Below are positions 10,749 through 21,081 of a stretch of DNA of 64,000 bases, in pieces (the first letter of the stretch is position 1; each line of letters starts with the position of its first letter). Position numbers and translations under genes: made by a program. Origin of the DNA: Scolanthus callimorphus (taxonomy: Eukaryota > Cnidaria > Anthozoa > Actiniaria > Edwardsiidae); the NCBI GenBank assembly GCA_033964015.1, contig CM066924.1, forward strand, positions 5,810,251 to 5,874,250. The letters run 5' to 3'. The notes under the pieces are model-generated. The model did no database searches, was not told the origin of the DNA, and was given only the letters and a program-made list of their open reading frames with translations.

Positions 10749-12410
10749 CATTCTGTCACGTCAAACGACTCTCTCATTTTCTCTACATGGCAGCGCGAAT
10801 TGTCTCAAGACGCGCATCCCGATTCGGATTTTCTTTTAACTGGCGTTCGTGACGGTTTTCGCATAGTTTCGTGCAGCCCATCCAGCATCCCTCCAGCGGA
10901 AATGCACAACTACAAATCGGCTACTCATCCTTCGGCAAAACCGCAAGTCGAAAAGCAATTGCGTGACGCTATTGCCGCCGGGCATTACGTCATTTCCTCT
11001 ACTCGTCCTCGCGTTATTAGCGCTCTCGGGGCCGTGCCCAAACAAAATTCGTCCGAGTTTCGCATAATTCACGATTGCTCGCAGCCGGCGGGCAACGCCA
11101 TTAACGATTTCGCCGAGCTTGACGTTTCTATTCAATATGACACCGTTGACCAGGCATTACGGTTAATCGGTCCGGGCTATTTTATGGCAAAGGTGGATCT
11201 AAAACAAGCCTATCGTTCGGTAAATGTCCACCCGGAAGACACGACTATTTTAGGTTGTAAATGGCTCTTTAGTGGGGACGTCAACCCCACTTATCTTCGT
11301 GACACGCGCCTCCCGTTTGGAGCAAAATTATCGCCCTCGATTTTCCATCGTCTTACGCAATCCGTTAAGCGCATGATGTTGCGGCGCGGCTTTCCTGGCA
11401 TTATAGTTTATCTCGATGATTTTTTGGTCATTGGCGAGTCGGAAACGTCTTGCCGTGACGCTTTTGATTCGTTAATTCGCCTTCTATCCGAGCTTGGTTT
11501 TCGTATTAACTGGTCGAAGGTGGTCTATCCCACCCAGCAACTCACCTTTCTAGGCGTGCAGCTAGACAGCGTCGCCAGGCAACTGTCGCTTCCCTCGGAC
11601 AAACTCGCGGAAGTTTCGGCACTCATCTCGTCTTTCCTCTCTCGTCGCCGTGCCTCGCTTAAGCAAATTCAGTCGCTGGCGGGCAAGCTTAATTGGGCTT
11701 GTCGCGTTGTGTACGGGGGTCGCGTCTTCTTGCGTCGGATTTTAGACTTTATGAACTCGTTCGGGTCTCGTCGCGGAATGCGTCGCCTTCCTCAAACCTT
11801 TCGCGACGATATATTTTGGTGGCATCATTTCCTGTCGACGTTCAACGGTGTTCGTTTCTTTCTTGATGATCTCCCGGTCACTGACTTGTATACTGATGCG
11901 AGTTCGTCAGGGGCTGGCGCGTTTTTTCAGGGCGACTGGTTTTATACGCACTGGCAGCTCGACCTCCCTATTGCAACCCGCCTACATATTAACTACAAGG
12001 AGGTGTTGGCCGCCCTTCTCGCGGTAGAGCGTTGGGCCCCAATCTGGAAGGATAAGCATGTTATTCTCTATCTCGATAATCAGACGGCGCGCGCTATCAT
12101 TAACAAGGGGTCTAGCCGGGATCCCTTCATACAGGCCGCCCTTCGTCGTGCGTTTTGGCTCTCGGCGACGTACAATTTTCGACTTACAGCCTCGTTTGTA
12201 CCGGGTCGCGACAATGTTTTAGCAGACTGCATCTCGCGCCTTCATGACCCCTCGTATCATGGCCGCTTTTTCGCCGATGTCGTTCCCTGTACTCCACAGG
12301 GAGTCCCATGGTTTTCCGGACACCTGTCTGACGCCGCCCTCCTTTCTTTGTTCCCCAGATGCTATCGCGCAGAGGGAGAGGAATCTCGACACCATGGTTG
12401 CGAAGTTTAG
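10746..12410 (+). CDS. Reverse transcriptase / RNase H of the DIRS-order element
   Basis: 554 sense codons follow directly in frame after the gag stop; no ATG occurs in the first part, and a start by readthrough is more likely than the TTG at 10800. RT motifs, numbered from 10746: MAKVDLKQAYRSV from residue 147, LPFGAKLSPSIFH near 190, and the catalytic YLDD at 222-225. The RNase H domain follows, with LYTDASSSG (Asp near 384), NYKEVLAALLAVERW (Glu near 419), LYLDNQTAR (Asp near 444) and PGRDNVLADCISR near the end, so all four acidic positions are present. It is followed by a 167-bp overlap with the recombinase frame. No aspartic protease or integrase is encoded, as expected for this order. 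Confidence 0.93.
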   Translation, partial: LHSVTSNDSLIFSTWQRELSQDAHPDSDFLLTGVRDGFRIVSCSPSSIPPAEMHNYKSATHPSAKPQVEKQLRDAIAAGHYVISSTRPRVISALGAVPKQNSSEFRIIHDCSQPAGNAINDFAELDVSIQYDTVDQALRLIGPGYFMAKVDLKQAYRSVNVHPEDTTILGCKWLFSGDVNPTYLRDTRLPFGAKLSPSIFHRLTQSVKRMMLRRGFPGIIVYLDDFLVIGESETSCRDAFDSLIRLLSELGFRINWSKVVYPTQQLTFLGVQLDSVARQLSLPSDKLAEVSALISSFLSRRRASLKQIQSLAGKLNWACRVVYGGRVFLRRILDFMNSFGSRRGMRRLPQTFRDDIFWWHHFLSTFNGVRFFLDDLPVTDLYTDASSSGAGAFFQGDWFYTHWQLDLPIATRLHINYKEVLAALLAVERWAPIWKDKHVILYLDNQTARAIINKGSSRDPFIQAALRRAFWLSATYNFRLTASFVPGRDNVLADCISRLHDPSYHGRFFADVVPCTPQGVPWFSGHLSDAALLSLFPRCYRAEGEESRHHGCEV

Positions 12411-13359
12411 AGCTCTCTCATTGGCGGAGTCCACTAAAGCCACTTATAAAACGCACCGTCGGGTATACCTCGCGTTTTGTTCACCCTTCGGATATGTGCC
12501 AGTACCAGCCTCGTCGATTGTCATTTGTCGTTACGCCGCCTTTCTTTCGCGCTCCTTAAAGTTTAACTCTATTCGGCAATACCTTAACATTATTTCCTTA
12601 CTGCATAAAGAAAATGGTCTACGGAGTCCTCTGGTGGACAACTGGATGGTTTCCTCTGTGCTGCGCGGTATTCGGCGACTCAAAGGCGATTCGGTTCGTC
12701 AAAAACTCCCGCTTACTCCCGCCATTCTGCTGCGTATTCGAGCACATCTTGATCTCTCTAAATCATTTGACGCTTCCTTCTGGGCGGCTTGCCTGGTTGG
12801 CTTCTTTTGTTTCCTCCGCAAATCGAACCTCTTTGTCGACTCCACGAATCGTCGTCGTTCCTCAGCTCTCCGCCGCAACGATCTCTCCTTCCTCTCGTGG
12901 GGGGTAATCGTGTCTATCCGTCACACTAAGACCATCCAGTTTCGCGAACGCACCCTCTCGTTTCCCTTACCGCGCATTGCTAATTCTCCACTTTGCCCTG
13001 TAGCGGCGCTTGTACACGCCCTTGCCCTTGTCCCCGCTGCCCCACCTGATGGCCCTGCCTTTGTCTTTGCCTCCCCCTCAGGTGGCACCATACCTATCAC
13101 ATATTCTATGTTCTTGCGCAAACTGAGGACTTCGCTCACAGCCTGCGGCATTCCACCCGGGTGCTATGCGGGGCATTCCCTTCGCCGAGGTGGGGCATCG
13201 TTTGCCTTTCTCTCCGGTGTTTCAGTGGATCTCATCCGCCTTATGGGAGACTGGTCGTCTGACCCCTACCGTCAATACCTCACAGTCCCACTACGCTCGC
13301 GCCTACAGGCCACCATTCTAGTGTCGCGCAAGCTCATCTCTCTTCCTAGTGCTATGTAG
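12244..13359 (+). CDS. Tyrosine recombinase of the DIRS-order element
   Basis: Up to 371 aa from the ATG at 12244, in the +1 phase relative to the RT frame, which it overlaps to 12410. Translation may instead start at the internal Met of MVAKFRALSLAEST, since the first ~50 codons overlap RT coding sequence and look unstructured. An N-terminal SAM-like helical region (LAESTKATYKTHRRVYLAFC) precedes the catalytic domain. Catalytic residues recognisable by family pattern are Arg in FFCFLRKSNLF, His and Arg in GHSLRRGGAS, and the Tyr nucleophile in DPYRQYL. The position often His before the Tyr is Trp (GDWSS), as in many related recombinases. It probably cuts and joins a circular cDNA at the target. 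Confidence 0.92.
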   Translation: MTPRIMAAFSPMSFPVLHRESHGFPDTCLTPPSFLCSPDAIAQRERNLDTMVAKFRALSLAESTKATYKTHRRVYLAFCSPFGYVPVPASSIVICRYAAFLSRSLKFNSIRQYLNIISLLHKENGLRSPLVDNWMVSSVLRGIRRLKGDSVRQKLPLTPAILLRIRAHLDLSKSFDASFWAACLVGFFCFLRKSNLFVDSTNRRRSSALRRNDLSFLSWGVIVSIRHTKTIQFRERTLSFPLPRIANSPLCPVAALVHALALVPAAPPDGPAFVFASPSGGTIPITYSMFLRKLRTSLTACGIPPGCYAGHSLRRGGASFAFLSGVSVDLIRLMGDWSSDPYRQYLTVPLRSRLQATILVSRKLISLPSAM

Positions 13360-13491
13360 TGCCCCATTGCACATCCATCATTCTAATTTATCTTTTTCTT
13401 TGTTCCTTGGGTTTAGTTTCAATTATTATCTTATTATTATTATTATTATTATTTTTTTTTTTTCCACCTTTCCCTTGTGTTTGGGCTATTT

Positions 13492-13614
13492 GGGGTTCAG
13501 TTGTCAGTTTAAATGGAAATGTAATTAGTGATAAATATTGTATAATATTATTGATGATTGTAATAAACTGCCAATTTGCCCAAACACAAGGCTACTTGAT
13601 GTCTAGTAATTTAG
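13492..13614 (+). repeat. Split direct repeat B1
   Basis: 123 bp from GGGGTTCAGTTGTCAG to CTAGTAATTTAG, identical by eye to B2 at 13813-13935. It abuts A2 directly. A long TTATT/T run at 13430-13463 lies just upstream. Confidence 0.9.
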
Positions 13615-13753
13615 GTGTAATATTAAATTAGGTTAATGATTAATATTTGTCTAAATATACAATATCGGCAACGTGTTCAATAGTAACTAGTGCAATCTTC
13701 CCGTCATCGCGTTAGCAAGGTGCTCGCCTTCGTATTTGCTTGGGTATTTTCTG
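13615..13753 (+). repeat. Split direct repeat A2
   Basis: Second copy of A1 (9404-9542). Together with B1 it forms the internal complementary junction used to rebuild the termini during reverse transcription of split-repeat elements. Confidence 0.9.
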
Positions 13754-13812
13754 CCCGCCACGCCCACCCATGTTATATCGCGTATGGCAGTTGTGATTAT
13801 AGAACTCCTCCG

Positions 13813-13935
13813 GGGGTTCAGTTGTCAGTTTAAATGGAAATGTAATTAGTGATAAATATTGTATAATATTATTGATGATTGTAATAAACTGCCAATTTGC
13901 CCAAACACAAGGCTACTTGATGTCTAGTAATTTAG
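13813..13935 (+). repeat. Split direct repeat B2, 3' end of element
   Basis: Second copy of B1. The 59 bp between A2 and B2 (13754-13812) are unique. Host sequence resumes at ACAGGCAATACC. Confidence 0.9.
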
Positions 13936-14771
13936 ACAGGCAATACCGTGTTATAAAATTAAATTTCAGGGGCCTGTCAAAACTTCAAGTAAATGACAAT
14001 TCGAAGAAAAACATCCTCTATGTTGAACCCCCTTGGTTGATATTTTAAATGAGCAAAACTTAAACTTCCACTTCTAAGTTCATGCCTGACACTGCCGACC
14101 AGAGAAACAATAAACTAAAAAAATGTCATTGCATAATTTGATAGAGAGCAATAATTGTCCCTAGGTGTCTCCACTTGCCTGTCATATGTGAAATACTCTG
14201 TGAAGCATACCCTGCAGGAATACATCTTGGGAATTTCTACAAAATTAAATTAAACACAAAAGTTAACTTATAATTTATAATCGACCCCGTAAAATTTACG
14301 TCTCTCTCGTCTACTACTACAAGTGAAAAACTCGTTGTAGCCGAACCAAATTGAGAAGTCGGAATATATAGAAAGTGTCTCAATTTTAAGAATTGGTAGC
14401 TGCCTAACTTACATTAGAGAATTCAAGAATCATTGTACCATTATCTAAATCTGAATTTTGGAGCCGCTTGGAGAAAGCTCGCGAGCTCAAGATGGCTGCT
14501 ATGCGTGACACTATTACATAACTTTCTCCCGAGTCTCCACGCCAAAGGATAAACACAGCCACTAAATAACGGCAGTCAGCTCTACTAAATCACTAGAAAA
14601 TACGGTATTCTGCCCAGATTGCAATCCTGAAAAAAGCTTAACACAAAAGCTGAGCGTGCAAAAATAACAAATCTCCCGAGAGAAATCTCTCTTGCGCGCG
14701 GCTACGATCGTCCCGTGCAACTTCATCTTTTTCAAACTAGCGTAGTAGCGAGCCGCGAAAGCTCGAAAAAA
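13936..14771. other. Non-coding, no gene recognised
   Basis: Near 14470-14540 the phrase CTCAAGATGGCTGCTATG resembles a YY1-type 5' UTR/start context, but no exon could be followed from it. Confidence 0.4.
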
Positions 14772-15262
14772 CCATAGGCTTCCCAGGATCATTGAGCGAA
14801 CTTTAGAGTTGATAGTTTGCAGTTTTATAGTGTCGCTGTGTGAAGTTTGACTGAGTTCGATGAGCGCTAAAATATGAGTACCTACGAAAAATAAAAAAGT
14901 TTGAAAAATACCCTTATCTAGTCCTTTAGTACTTTAATAAATCACTACTAGCATTTATTCGGTCAGAAATACACTTTTAAGCGAGTTTTAGCCAATTGTA
15001 TTGTCACCTCTCACATAGTGTGAGAGGTGACAATACAATTGGCTAAAACTCGCTTAAAAGTGTATTTCTGACCGAATAAATGCTAGTAGTGATTTATTAA
15101 AGTACTAAAGGACTAGATAAGGGTATTTTTCAAACTTTTTTATTTTTCGTAGGTACTCATATTTTAGCGCTCATCGAACTCAGTCAAACTTCACACAGCG
15201 ACACTATAAAACTGCAAACTATCAACTCTAAAGTTCGCTCAATGATCCTGGGAAGCCTATGG
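14772..15262. repeat. Perfect palindrome, 244-bp arms, 3-bp spacer
   Basis: 14772-15015 and 15019-15262 are exact reverse complements by eye, separated only by TAG (15016-15018), with CTCACA-TAG-TGTGAG at the centre. The homology stops at CCATAGG/CCTATGG. Part of each arm (GTTTGACTGAGTTCGATGAG and neighbours) occurs singly at about 19300-19370, so the arm is a repeat family joined head to head here. Such a structure would extrude a large hairpin and could also be an assembly or amplification fold-back artefact. Confidence 0.9.
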
Positions 15263-15864
15263 AAAAAACTCGAATGAAAGTTTGCGATTGCTTAAAAATG
15301 ATTACTACTAAATGTCCCTTTTATACCCTAGCTACAAAGTTCAAGTACTAACCTTGAGAATTAGTTTCTTATCGTTGTTTGTGCTTTCTCTTGCGCGCTA
15401 GCTCTTCGTTTGTCTTCTTTTTCGACATGTCTTCCCTGGCAATTCTCCTCTACGGCGCTTTGTTTCTTTCCCACGACAAACTTTATTTCTTCATGTTCAT
15501 GACATCAGTCTCAGCTTCTTTCCGCTCCATGATAACTCATTTTCTCAATTTTGTCAACTTGATTTAACGTTTAATTTTTTTATGAAGAGGAAAAACCATC
15601 TTCCTCATGACGAAAACTGACACGAAGTCACGAAGTTCACACGAAGAAAAAGTCTCAAAGAAAAAAAATCCCCTTTAAAATAAAAACGCCAATCGATCGC
15701 CAATTAATTTGAACGCGCGAGCGTGCTCATTTTCCCGCCTAAACCGAGACAGGCAACCCGCGCCTCTGCGACGACGGACACACAGACGAACAAACCGGAA
15801 GTCCATCAGAAAACAGGTCGATGCATATACACTTTTGTATTGTTTCCTTTTCTCCTGCATGTAG
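15263..15864. other. Non-coding, no gene recognised
   Basis: Short frames only; 15600-15670 is rich in AAG-type purine runs. No exon with homology is recognised. Confidence 0.4.
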
Positions 15865-15916
15865 CTATGGGGCTCCGCTACGGGGGCGCCTTCGGCGCCC
15901 GCGGGAGCTCCGCTAT
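15865..15916 (+). mobile_element. 3'-tip fragment of the Helentron-like family
   Basis: Carries TATGGGGCTCCGC, then the hairpin GGGGGCGCCTTCGGCGCCC, then GGGAGCTCCGCTA. This is the same arrangement as the ends at 59425-59479 and 2606-2655, with compensating differences in the hairpin stem. Confidence 0.6.
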
Positions 15917-16018
15917 AAATATACCACATTAACAGTATTCAAAGGTTCGTTAACAGTAATCTCTATAAAGATTAAGAGAACCAGTTTTTTACTCAAAGTA
16001 TGAGGATACGTCTATAAA

Positions 16019-16195
16019 CAGGGGCGTAGCCAGGGGGTCCAGGGGGGGGGCGCCCCCCTCCCCTTTGTCGGAAATTTTCCCATACATTTACTGTAATTGC
16101 TGGAGAAAATTTGAGCATTTTCGCCCCATGTTTTCACTATCCCCCCCCCCCCCCCCCCCCCCCCCCCCCTTCAGAAATTCCTGGCTACGCCGCTG
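16019..16195 (+). mobile_element. CAG...CTG MITE with long C run
   Basis: TIRs CAGGGGCGTAGCCAGG and CCTGGCTACGCCGCTG bound 177 bp containing GGAAATTTTCCCATACATT and a run of about 29 C. The CAGGGGCGTAGCC-type terminus is typical of hAT-like MITEs. A related copy in the other orientation lies at 19866-20009. Confidence 0.75.
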
Positions 16196-16857
16196 ACATC
16201 TATGAACTCCCATGTGCAGTACATCTTTCAGGCATGTTCGTTTACAATGAAAGTGTTTCCAACCCCTTTTTATCACAAAATTCCCTGTTTTAGGATGCGC
16301 AAAAGAATAATTTACTTCAGCTCTCAAAACAACATCCAGTGAAGGAGGTGGTACTGTTGGAGGTGTCCGTATTGACTTGTGACACCCGCAGCAAGTGTGC
16401 ACCCGAGCAGTGTGCCATCATGTGGCAATTCATGTAGCGTCCCCCCGAATCCAAAAAATGTATGGCGGATATGTAGATGTTGTGAGAAACCAGGTTCCGT
16501 GGTTTCCGTAGGTTCCGTGAATTATACATGCCGAGAATTCAATGAAAATCAATTGATAAGCAGGGTAAAATATTGTGGGGGAACCCTATCATGGCAGAAT
16601 ATTTGGGGGGGGGGGGGTTATAATGAGTATAATGATACTAATGTTGTCTAATGGTACTATCATCGATTGTTAACTAATAAAAGGTCACAAATTTGCTGTT
16701 CATCGATTAACCATCGATTCACAATATTAATCGATACCTATAAGGGACTGTTCGTTAATTTTAAGAACATGCGAAACCTTTGGGGGGTGCATTATTTTCA
16801 ACAGACTAGGATTGAGATTGAGTGCAATTGTGTGAAATGCAGAGCACTGTATAAATG

Positions 16858-18425
16858 GGGAGAGGACAAAACATGGAGTACTAATCCATGGAGTACCCTT
16901 TTGGAGTACCTAAAATGGAGTACCCCTAAAAAGTGCCCATGATCATTTCCATGTACGTACCTTTATTCATTTCAATGGTGAATGCTCATCGATGTTCAAG
17001 TATTAAAATTCAGCGATTTTGGCCACCATCTTGAAATTTAGATGTTGGTACTTCAAGTACGGATCCTGAACTGAAGTGTATCATGTTATACACCAGTCAA
17101 AGTAAACCCCGACCCCGCACCATCACCAGCTATCCGCACCATCACCAGCTATCCACACTATCATCACCTATATCCACACCATCACCAGCTATCCATTTTA
17201 TCACCAGCTATCCAGGATAGGTGATGATGGTGATGATGGTCTCCCTGCTCGCACTTTTTTTCCTACTAAAATATAAACTCACTCCAAACCTATACTCTGT
17301 GTATAACTCAAACTGACAACAGCCTTATGAGTAAATAAAATTGATTGATTGATTGATTGATTGATAGGTGATGATAGTATGGATAGCAGATGATGGTGTG
17401 GATAGGTGATGATAGTGTGGATAGCTGTTGATATTGTGGATTGGTGATGATAGTGTGGATAGCTGGTGATGGTGCGGAAAGGTGACGATGATAGTGTGGA
17501 TTGGTGACGATGGTGTGGATAGGTGATGATGGTGTGGATAGGTGATGATGGTGTGGATAGCAGATGATGGTGTGTGTAGCGGATGATGGTGTGGATAGCC
17601 GTTGATAGTGCGGATAGCTGTTGATGGTGTGGATAGCTGTTGATGGTGTGGATAGGTGATGATGGTGTGTGGATAGCTGTTGATTGTGTCAATAGGTGAT
17701 GATAACAGGTCAAAACAACCTAGAATTGCATTTGTCTAAAGCCGGGGAAATACGAGGCACAAAATCCCTCAACTTGTCGCGCAACATTGTTGCGTTGCAA
17801 GTTGATGATCAATGTAGCGCGTTTTTCATCTCGCGCCACAACTTGTCGCGCAACAAAAACATTTGTTGCAGGTTGTGAAAACTTGTTGCGCGAAGTAGAA
17901 CGTGGGTCTACTTTGAGACACAAATTCTGGCTTTGTTGCTCGTTTTTCATCAAACACACAACTTGTCGCGCAACAATTTGCCTACAATTCAAGTTAATTA
18001 GTCGGTAGAAATGAGGTGCTAAGGGGCAAAATCTGCCTTGGGCTCGCATGTGTGATCATCAAAACAAAATGTTGCGCGACAAGTTGTGAATTTGATGAAA
18101 AACGAGCAACAAACATCAGACTTGCAACGCAACAATGATGATGCATATGATGGTGTGGATAGGTGTGAAGATGTATGTGGATGTTGTACTAACCGATACT
18201 AACATGATACACTAACATGATGCATACTTGAAGTACCAACCGCTAAATTTCAAGATGGCGGCCAAAATCGCTGAACTTTAATACTTGAACATCGATGAGC
18301 CTTCACGCTTGAAATAAACGAAGGTGCGTACATGGAAATGATCACGGACACTTTTCAGGGGTACTCCATTTTAGGTACTCCAAATGGTACTCCATGGAGT
18401 AGTACTCCATGTTTTGTCCTCTCCC
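16858..18425. mobile_element. Mutator-like foldback element with 9-bp target duplication
   Basis: A 1,568-bp non-autonomous element. Its ends are GGGAGAGGACAAAACATGG and complement, inside inverted repeats that continue imperfectly for about 200 bp (shared GGAGTAC and CATGGAAATGATCA motifs and the inverse of TTGGCCACCATCTTGA). It is flanked by the 9-bp direct repeat GTATAAATG at 16849-16857 and 18426-18434. Long TIRs with a 9-bp duplication are the hallmark of the MULE/Mutator superfamily. Inside, arrays of CTATCCACACCATCACC (17095-17225) and its complement (17366-17700) face each other, and a set of ACAACTTGTCGCGCAACA motifs occupies 17750-18130. No transposase is encoded. Confidence 0.8.
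17338..17700. repeat. ATTG microsatellite and ~18-bp GATGGTGTGGATAGSTG minisatellite
   Basis: A (TTGA)n tract at 17339-17366 is followed by about 18 degenerate copies of GTGTGGATAGGTGATGAT-like units. The reverse-complement array lies at 17095-17225, so the two halves can pair. Part of the foldback element at 16858-18425. Confidence 0.75.
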
Positions 18426-18759
18426 GTATAAATGTGTCCTGAGCCAACTAAAGATTTCCTACTAATACTAAAGATTTCTGTCGAACTTCTCCTCTCTTTT
18501 CTTGCCAGTTTAGAGATTGTTCTACCGGTACATCCTCTTCAACAATCGCACTTAGTTTAGACGCCATTTTGAAAGAAAGGTAACCTGGCGCTGGGGGATG
18601 GGGGTAAAATTTCACATAGCATTTTTCGAAGGGGGTAGAAATTGAAACTAAGCTTACTTTTTTTGTATGGGGGTAAGTTTTCACAAAACCTACGAGCAGA
18701 AAAAAACACCCCCCCCCCCCCCCCCCCCCCCCCCTGCGACGTAATTAATGAACAGTCCC

Positions 18760-19540
18760 CAACTATATCTTTTAGATTTTTTGTGTTTTTCAACCGTATG
18801 TAGCAAACAGAGAGGCGCCCTTGGCTTTGCTATATGTAAACAAATCGACACGCAGAAATTTAAGCGAGCACAACTGTCCTAGCGCATCAATCCATAACAC
18901 TTTAAGTATATGTTAAGGCTTTTTGCTGTCTATTACAGATTTTAAATTTAGTTATCCCCTCTCTTATTACCTCTTTTTCCTCGTTTGTTGTAACAACCTC
19001 GGTTGTCTTGCCACGGTCCGCCATCTTGGTTGGAATTTTCCTTTCAAGACCACGCGAATGCCGGTTGGATGGGTAACCTGTGGTCAGTACCGAGGACAAA
19101 AAGGTAATATTATCGATGGAACTATACATAATTTTGCAAGATATTTATAGTTTTACCCTTACAGACTTTGTCAGAGACGTATGACGTCCATGGACACAAT
19201 TATTCAACTCGTTCTGTCGATTATCTAAAACATGCTCCTCAGTCAGGGTCTGACAGAGCGGATTTCCATAGTTGACCATTCGCAGCTGTTGTCTTCACTG
19301 TGTGAACGTTTGACTGAGTTCGATGAGCGCTTAAATGAAAGTGCCTACGAGAAATAAAATTAGCATCCTATTTGACAAAAGCCTTTATTTAGGCCTTTTG
19401 TACCAAATAAACCACATGCCAGCATTTATATGTATCAGAAAACGCAGACCTGAGAAACCCAGACCCGAGACCTGAGACCCAGGAAAAATGCAGACCCAGG
19501 TCGTTTTTTAGGTCTGTGTTTTCCATACACCCATCAGGCA
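18760..19540. other. Non-coding; single copy of the 15-kb palindrome-arm repeat
   Basis: 19280-19370 resembles part of the palindrome arms at 14772-15262. The sequence CCGCCATCTTGGTTGG near 19018 resembles promoter-proximal YY1 contexts, but no gene follows. Confidence 0.4.
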
Positions 19541-20390
19541 TTGTCAATTCCAGCGGTAGACAGTGTAAACTGCAGGGTGCAGGGTACGCAGGTTGTGCAG
19601 GGCAATGCAGGGTGTGCAGGGCTTGTAGGTGTGCCGAAATCAAGTGAGAAGAAGAGACCGGCCATCTTCTGGCAATAATCCATGCCAACATAAGAAGGTA
19701 AAGCGGAAACTATTTTCTCTGTATGTCAGTCATACCTACGCTTCTCAAATCTTTATGTAAAGTAAGAACTTCGAGGCTTGTATGTCCGACCGGTTTTCTC
19801 GCATTTCAAATTCATTACATCATTTGTCATGATTATAAATACCCTAACAGAGTCTCCAAGCTCCAAGGGGGGGGGGGGGGGGAGCAGATAGTGAAAACAT
19901 GGGACGAAAATGCTCAAATTTTCTCCAGCAAATACAGTAAATGTATGGGAAAATTTCCGAGAAAGTGGGGGGAGGCGGGCCCCCCTGGACCCCCCTGGCT
20001 ACGCCCCTGAATAGAACCTCTCTTTGGTCTTTCATTGGGGTTTTTAGTTCAAAAATCTGAAAACGTAGATCCACATGCGCCTGGAATCAATTACATGAAT
20101 GCTGGTAAGATCTGATATGCGAGAAAACCGGTCAGACAACGAGCCTCGAAAAAGATTTGAGAAGCGTAGGTATGACACTGACATAGGGAAAAAATATGCC
20201 CCGCTATCTTATGTTAGTGTGTTTCGAAGAAATGGATTATTGCCAGAAGATGGCCGTCCTCTGTTGCTCACTTGATTCCAGCACACCTAGCGTACCCTGC
20301 ATGCCCTGCACAACCTGCGTACCCTGCACAACCTGCGTACCCTGCAGTTTACACCGTCCAATTCCAGCGGTGACACTGTGCACCCCCTCC
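19541..20390. repeat. Inverted repeat of ~270-bp arms with a MITE in the loop
   Basis: 19541-19812 and 20120-20390 are inverted copies. Shared tracts are AATTCCAGCGGT, the array ACCCTGCA/TGCAGGGT, TTCTCAAATCTT next to ATACCTACGC, and ACCGGTTTTCTCGCAT. The loop contains the CAG...CTG-family MITE at 19866-20009. Non-coding. Confidence 0.6.
19866..20009 (-). mobile_element. CAG...CTG MITE, reverse-orientation copy
   Basis: A reverse-complement relative of 16019-16195: G run, then CATGGGACGAAAATGCTC, CAGCAAATACAGTAAATG, and ending CCTGGCTACGCCCCTG. The left tip is eroded into the G run, so that boundary is approximate. Confidence 0.65.
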
Positions 20391-20635
20391 CTCCCCTCCC
20401 TCTCCCCCGGGAAATAAGAATGAAAATTCCCTGCCCTGGAACTTGCAAAGATCCAAAATACCCCACGGCAGGGAAGATAAAAATGGAAAAATGCCCCTCC
20501 CCTACCCTGCATGTGGCTCTAAAGGGGAGGCGAGTCCGGTCGAGAGAAAATCAAGCGAGCGGCCATGGGGGGCTTGACTCCAGTCCCCTGCCCAGACTCC
20601 CCTCCCCTTTAGAGCCGCTACATAGGCTACTGACT

Positions 20636-21080
20636 GATGCATTATTTGGGCAGAAATCAACTTTTATATTCTTCAAGACTGCGATCTTCACACATTCCAA
20701 ACACTCAAAAACGCTGATTTTTCTCATGATCGGTTGTATTGCTCAAACAGGCCACCTAGAGTAAAAGTACACTTGCTCATCTATCTTGTTTACCCTTTTC
20801 TTGGGAATCAGCCCTGTCTGAATGATATAAATGGGAATCTTTTTATCCTGGTGGTTATAAAATAGATAGGATCGAGATGGTCACCACTGGAACTGATTGA
20901 TACATTATTTGGGCAGAAAAAAACTTTTAACGACTTTTATTTTCACCTCCCCACTCTACTTTATATTCTTCAAGACTGCTATCTTCGCACATTCCAAACA
21001 CTCAAAAACACAGATTTTTCGCCAAAATCACATGGTCACTTGTTTGCTCAACAGGCCACTTGGAGTTAAAGTACACTTGA
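20636..21080 (+). repeat. Two-copy direct duplication, ~265-bp spacing
   Basis: Two tracts beginning CATTATTTGGGCAGAAA (20640 and 20905) share ATATTCTTCAAGACTGC, CACATTCCAAACACTCAAA and a downstream AGGCCAC..GAGT(T)AAAGTACACTTG. The second copy has a ~40-bp insertion. Confidence 0.65.
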
Positions 21081-21081
21081 A

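Larger units (their letters stand above)
9404..13935 (+). mobile_element. DIRS-order tyrosine-recombinase retrotransposon (Ngaro/PAT-like)
   Basis: This 4.5-kb element has split direct repeats in the order A1 (9404-9542), coding region, B1 (13492-13614), A2 (13615-13753), B2 (13813-13935). B1 and A2 abut exactly. Both repeat pairs read as identical by eye. It encodes a gag-like protein, an RT/RNase H protein and a tyrosine recombinase, all open. In this order, integration uses the recombinase on a circular intermediate instead of a DDE integrase, and no target duplication is expected; none is seen. There is no room for the methyltransferase domain typical of DIRS/PAT, and no SGNH-hydrolase frame as in some Ngaro elements, so the family is given as Ngaro/PAT-like. 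Open frames and identical repeats suggest a young, possibly active copy. Confidence 0.93.
16744..18759. mobile_element. TIR element carrying a nested foldback insertion
   Basis: GGGACTGTTCGTTAATT at 16744 and AATTAATGAACAGTCCC ending at 18759 are matching 17-bp TIRs with one mismatch. Without the nested Mutator-like element (16858-18425 plus one target copy) this host element would be about 440 bp. It has a C run of over 20 bases near its right TIR. Confidence 0.55.

Noticed and set aside
15379..15567. Hydrophobic 62-codon frame (FVFFFDMSSLAILLYGALFL)
   Set aside because: T-rich composition alone explains the hydrophobicity; no splice sites or homology recognised.
17339..17366. tRNA- or SINE-derived sequence near the ATTG tract
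   Set aside because: No A-box/B-box pair or poly(A) tail; it is a simple microsatellite in the foldback element.
17095..17700. CRISPR-like regularly spaced repeats
   Set aside because: Units are contiguous, degenerate and lack unique spacers, and the genome is clearly eukaryotic.
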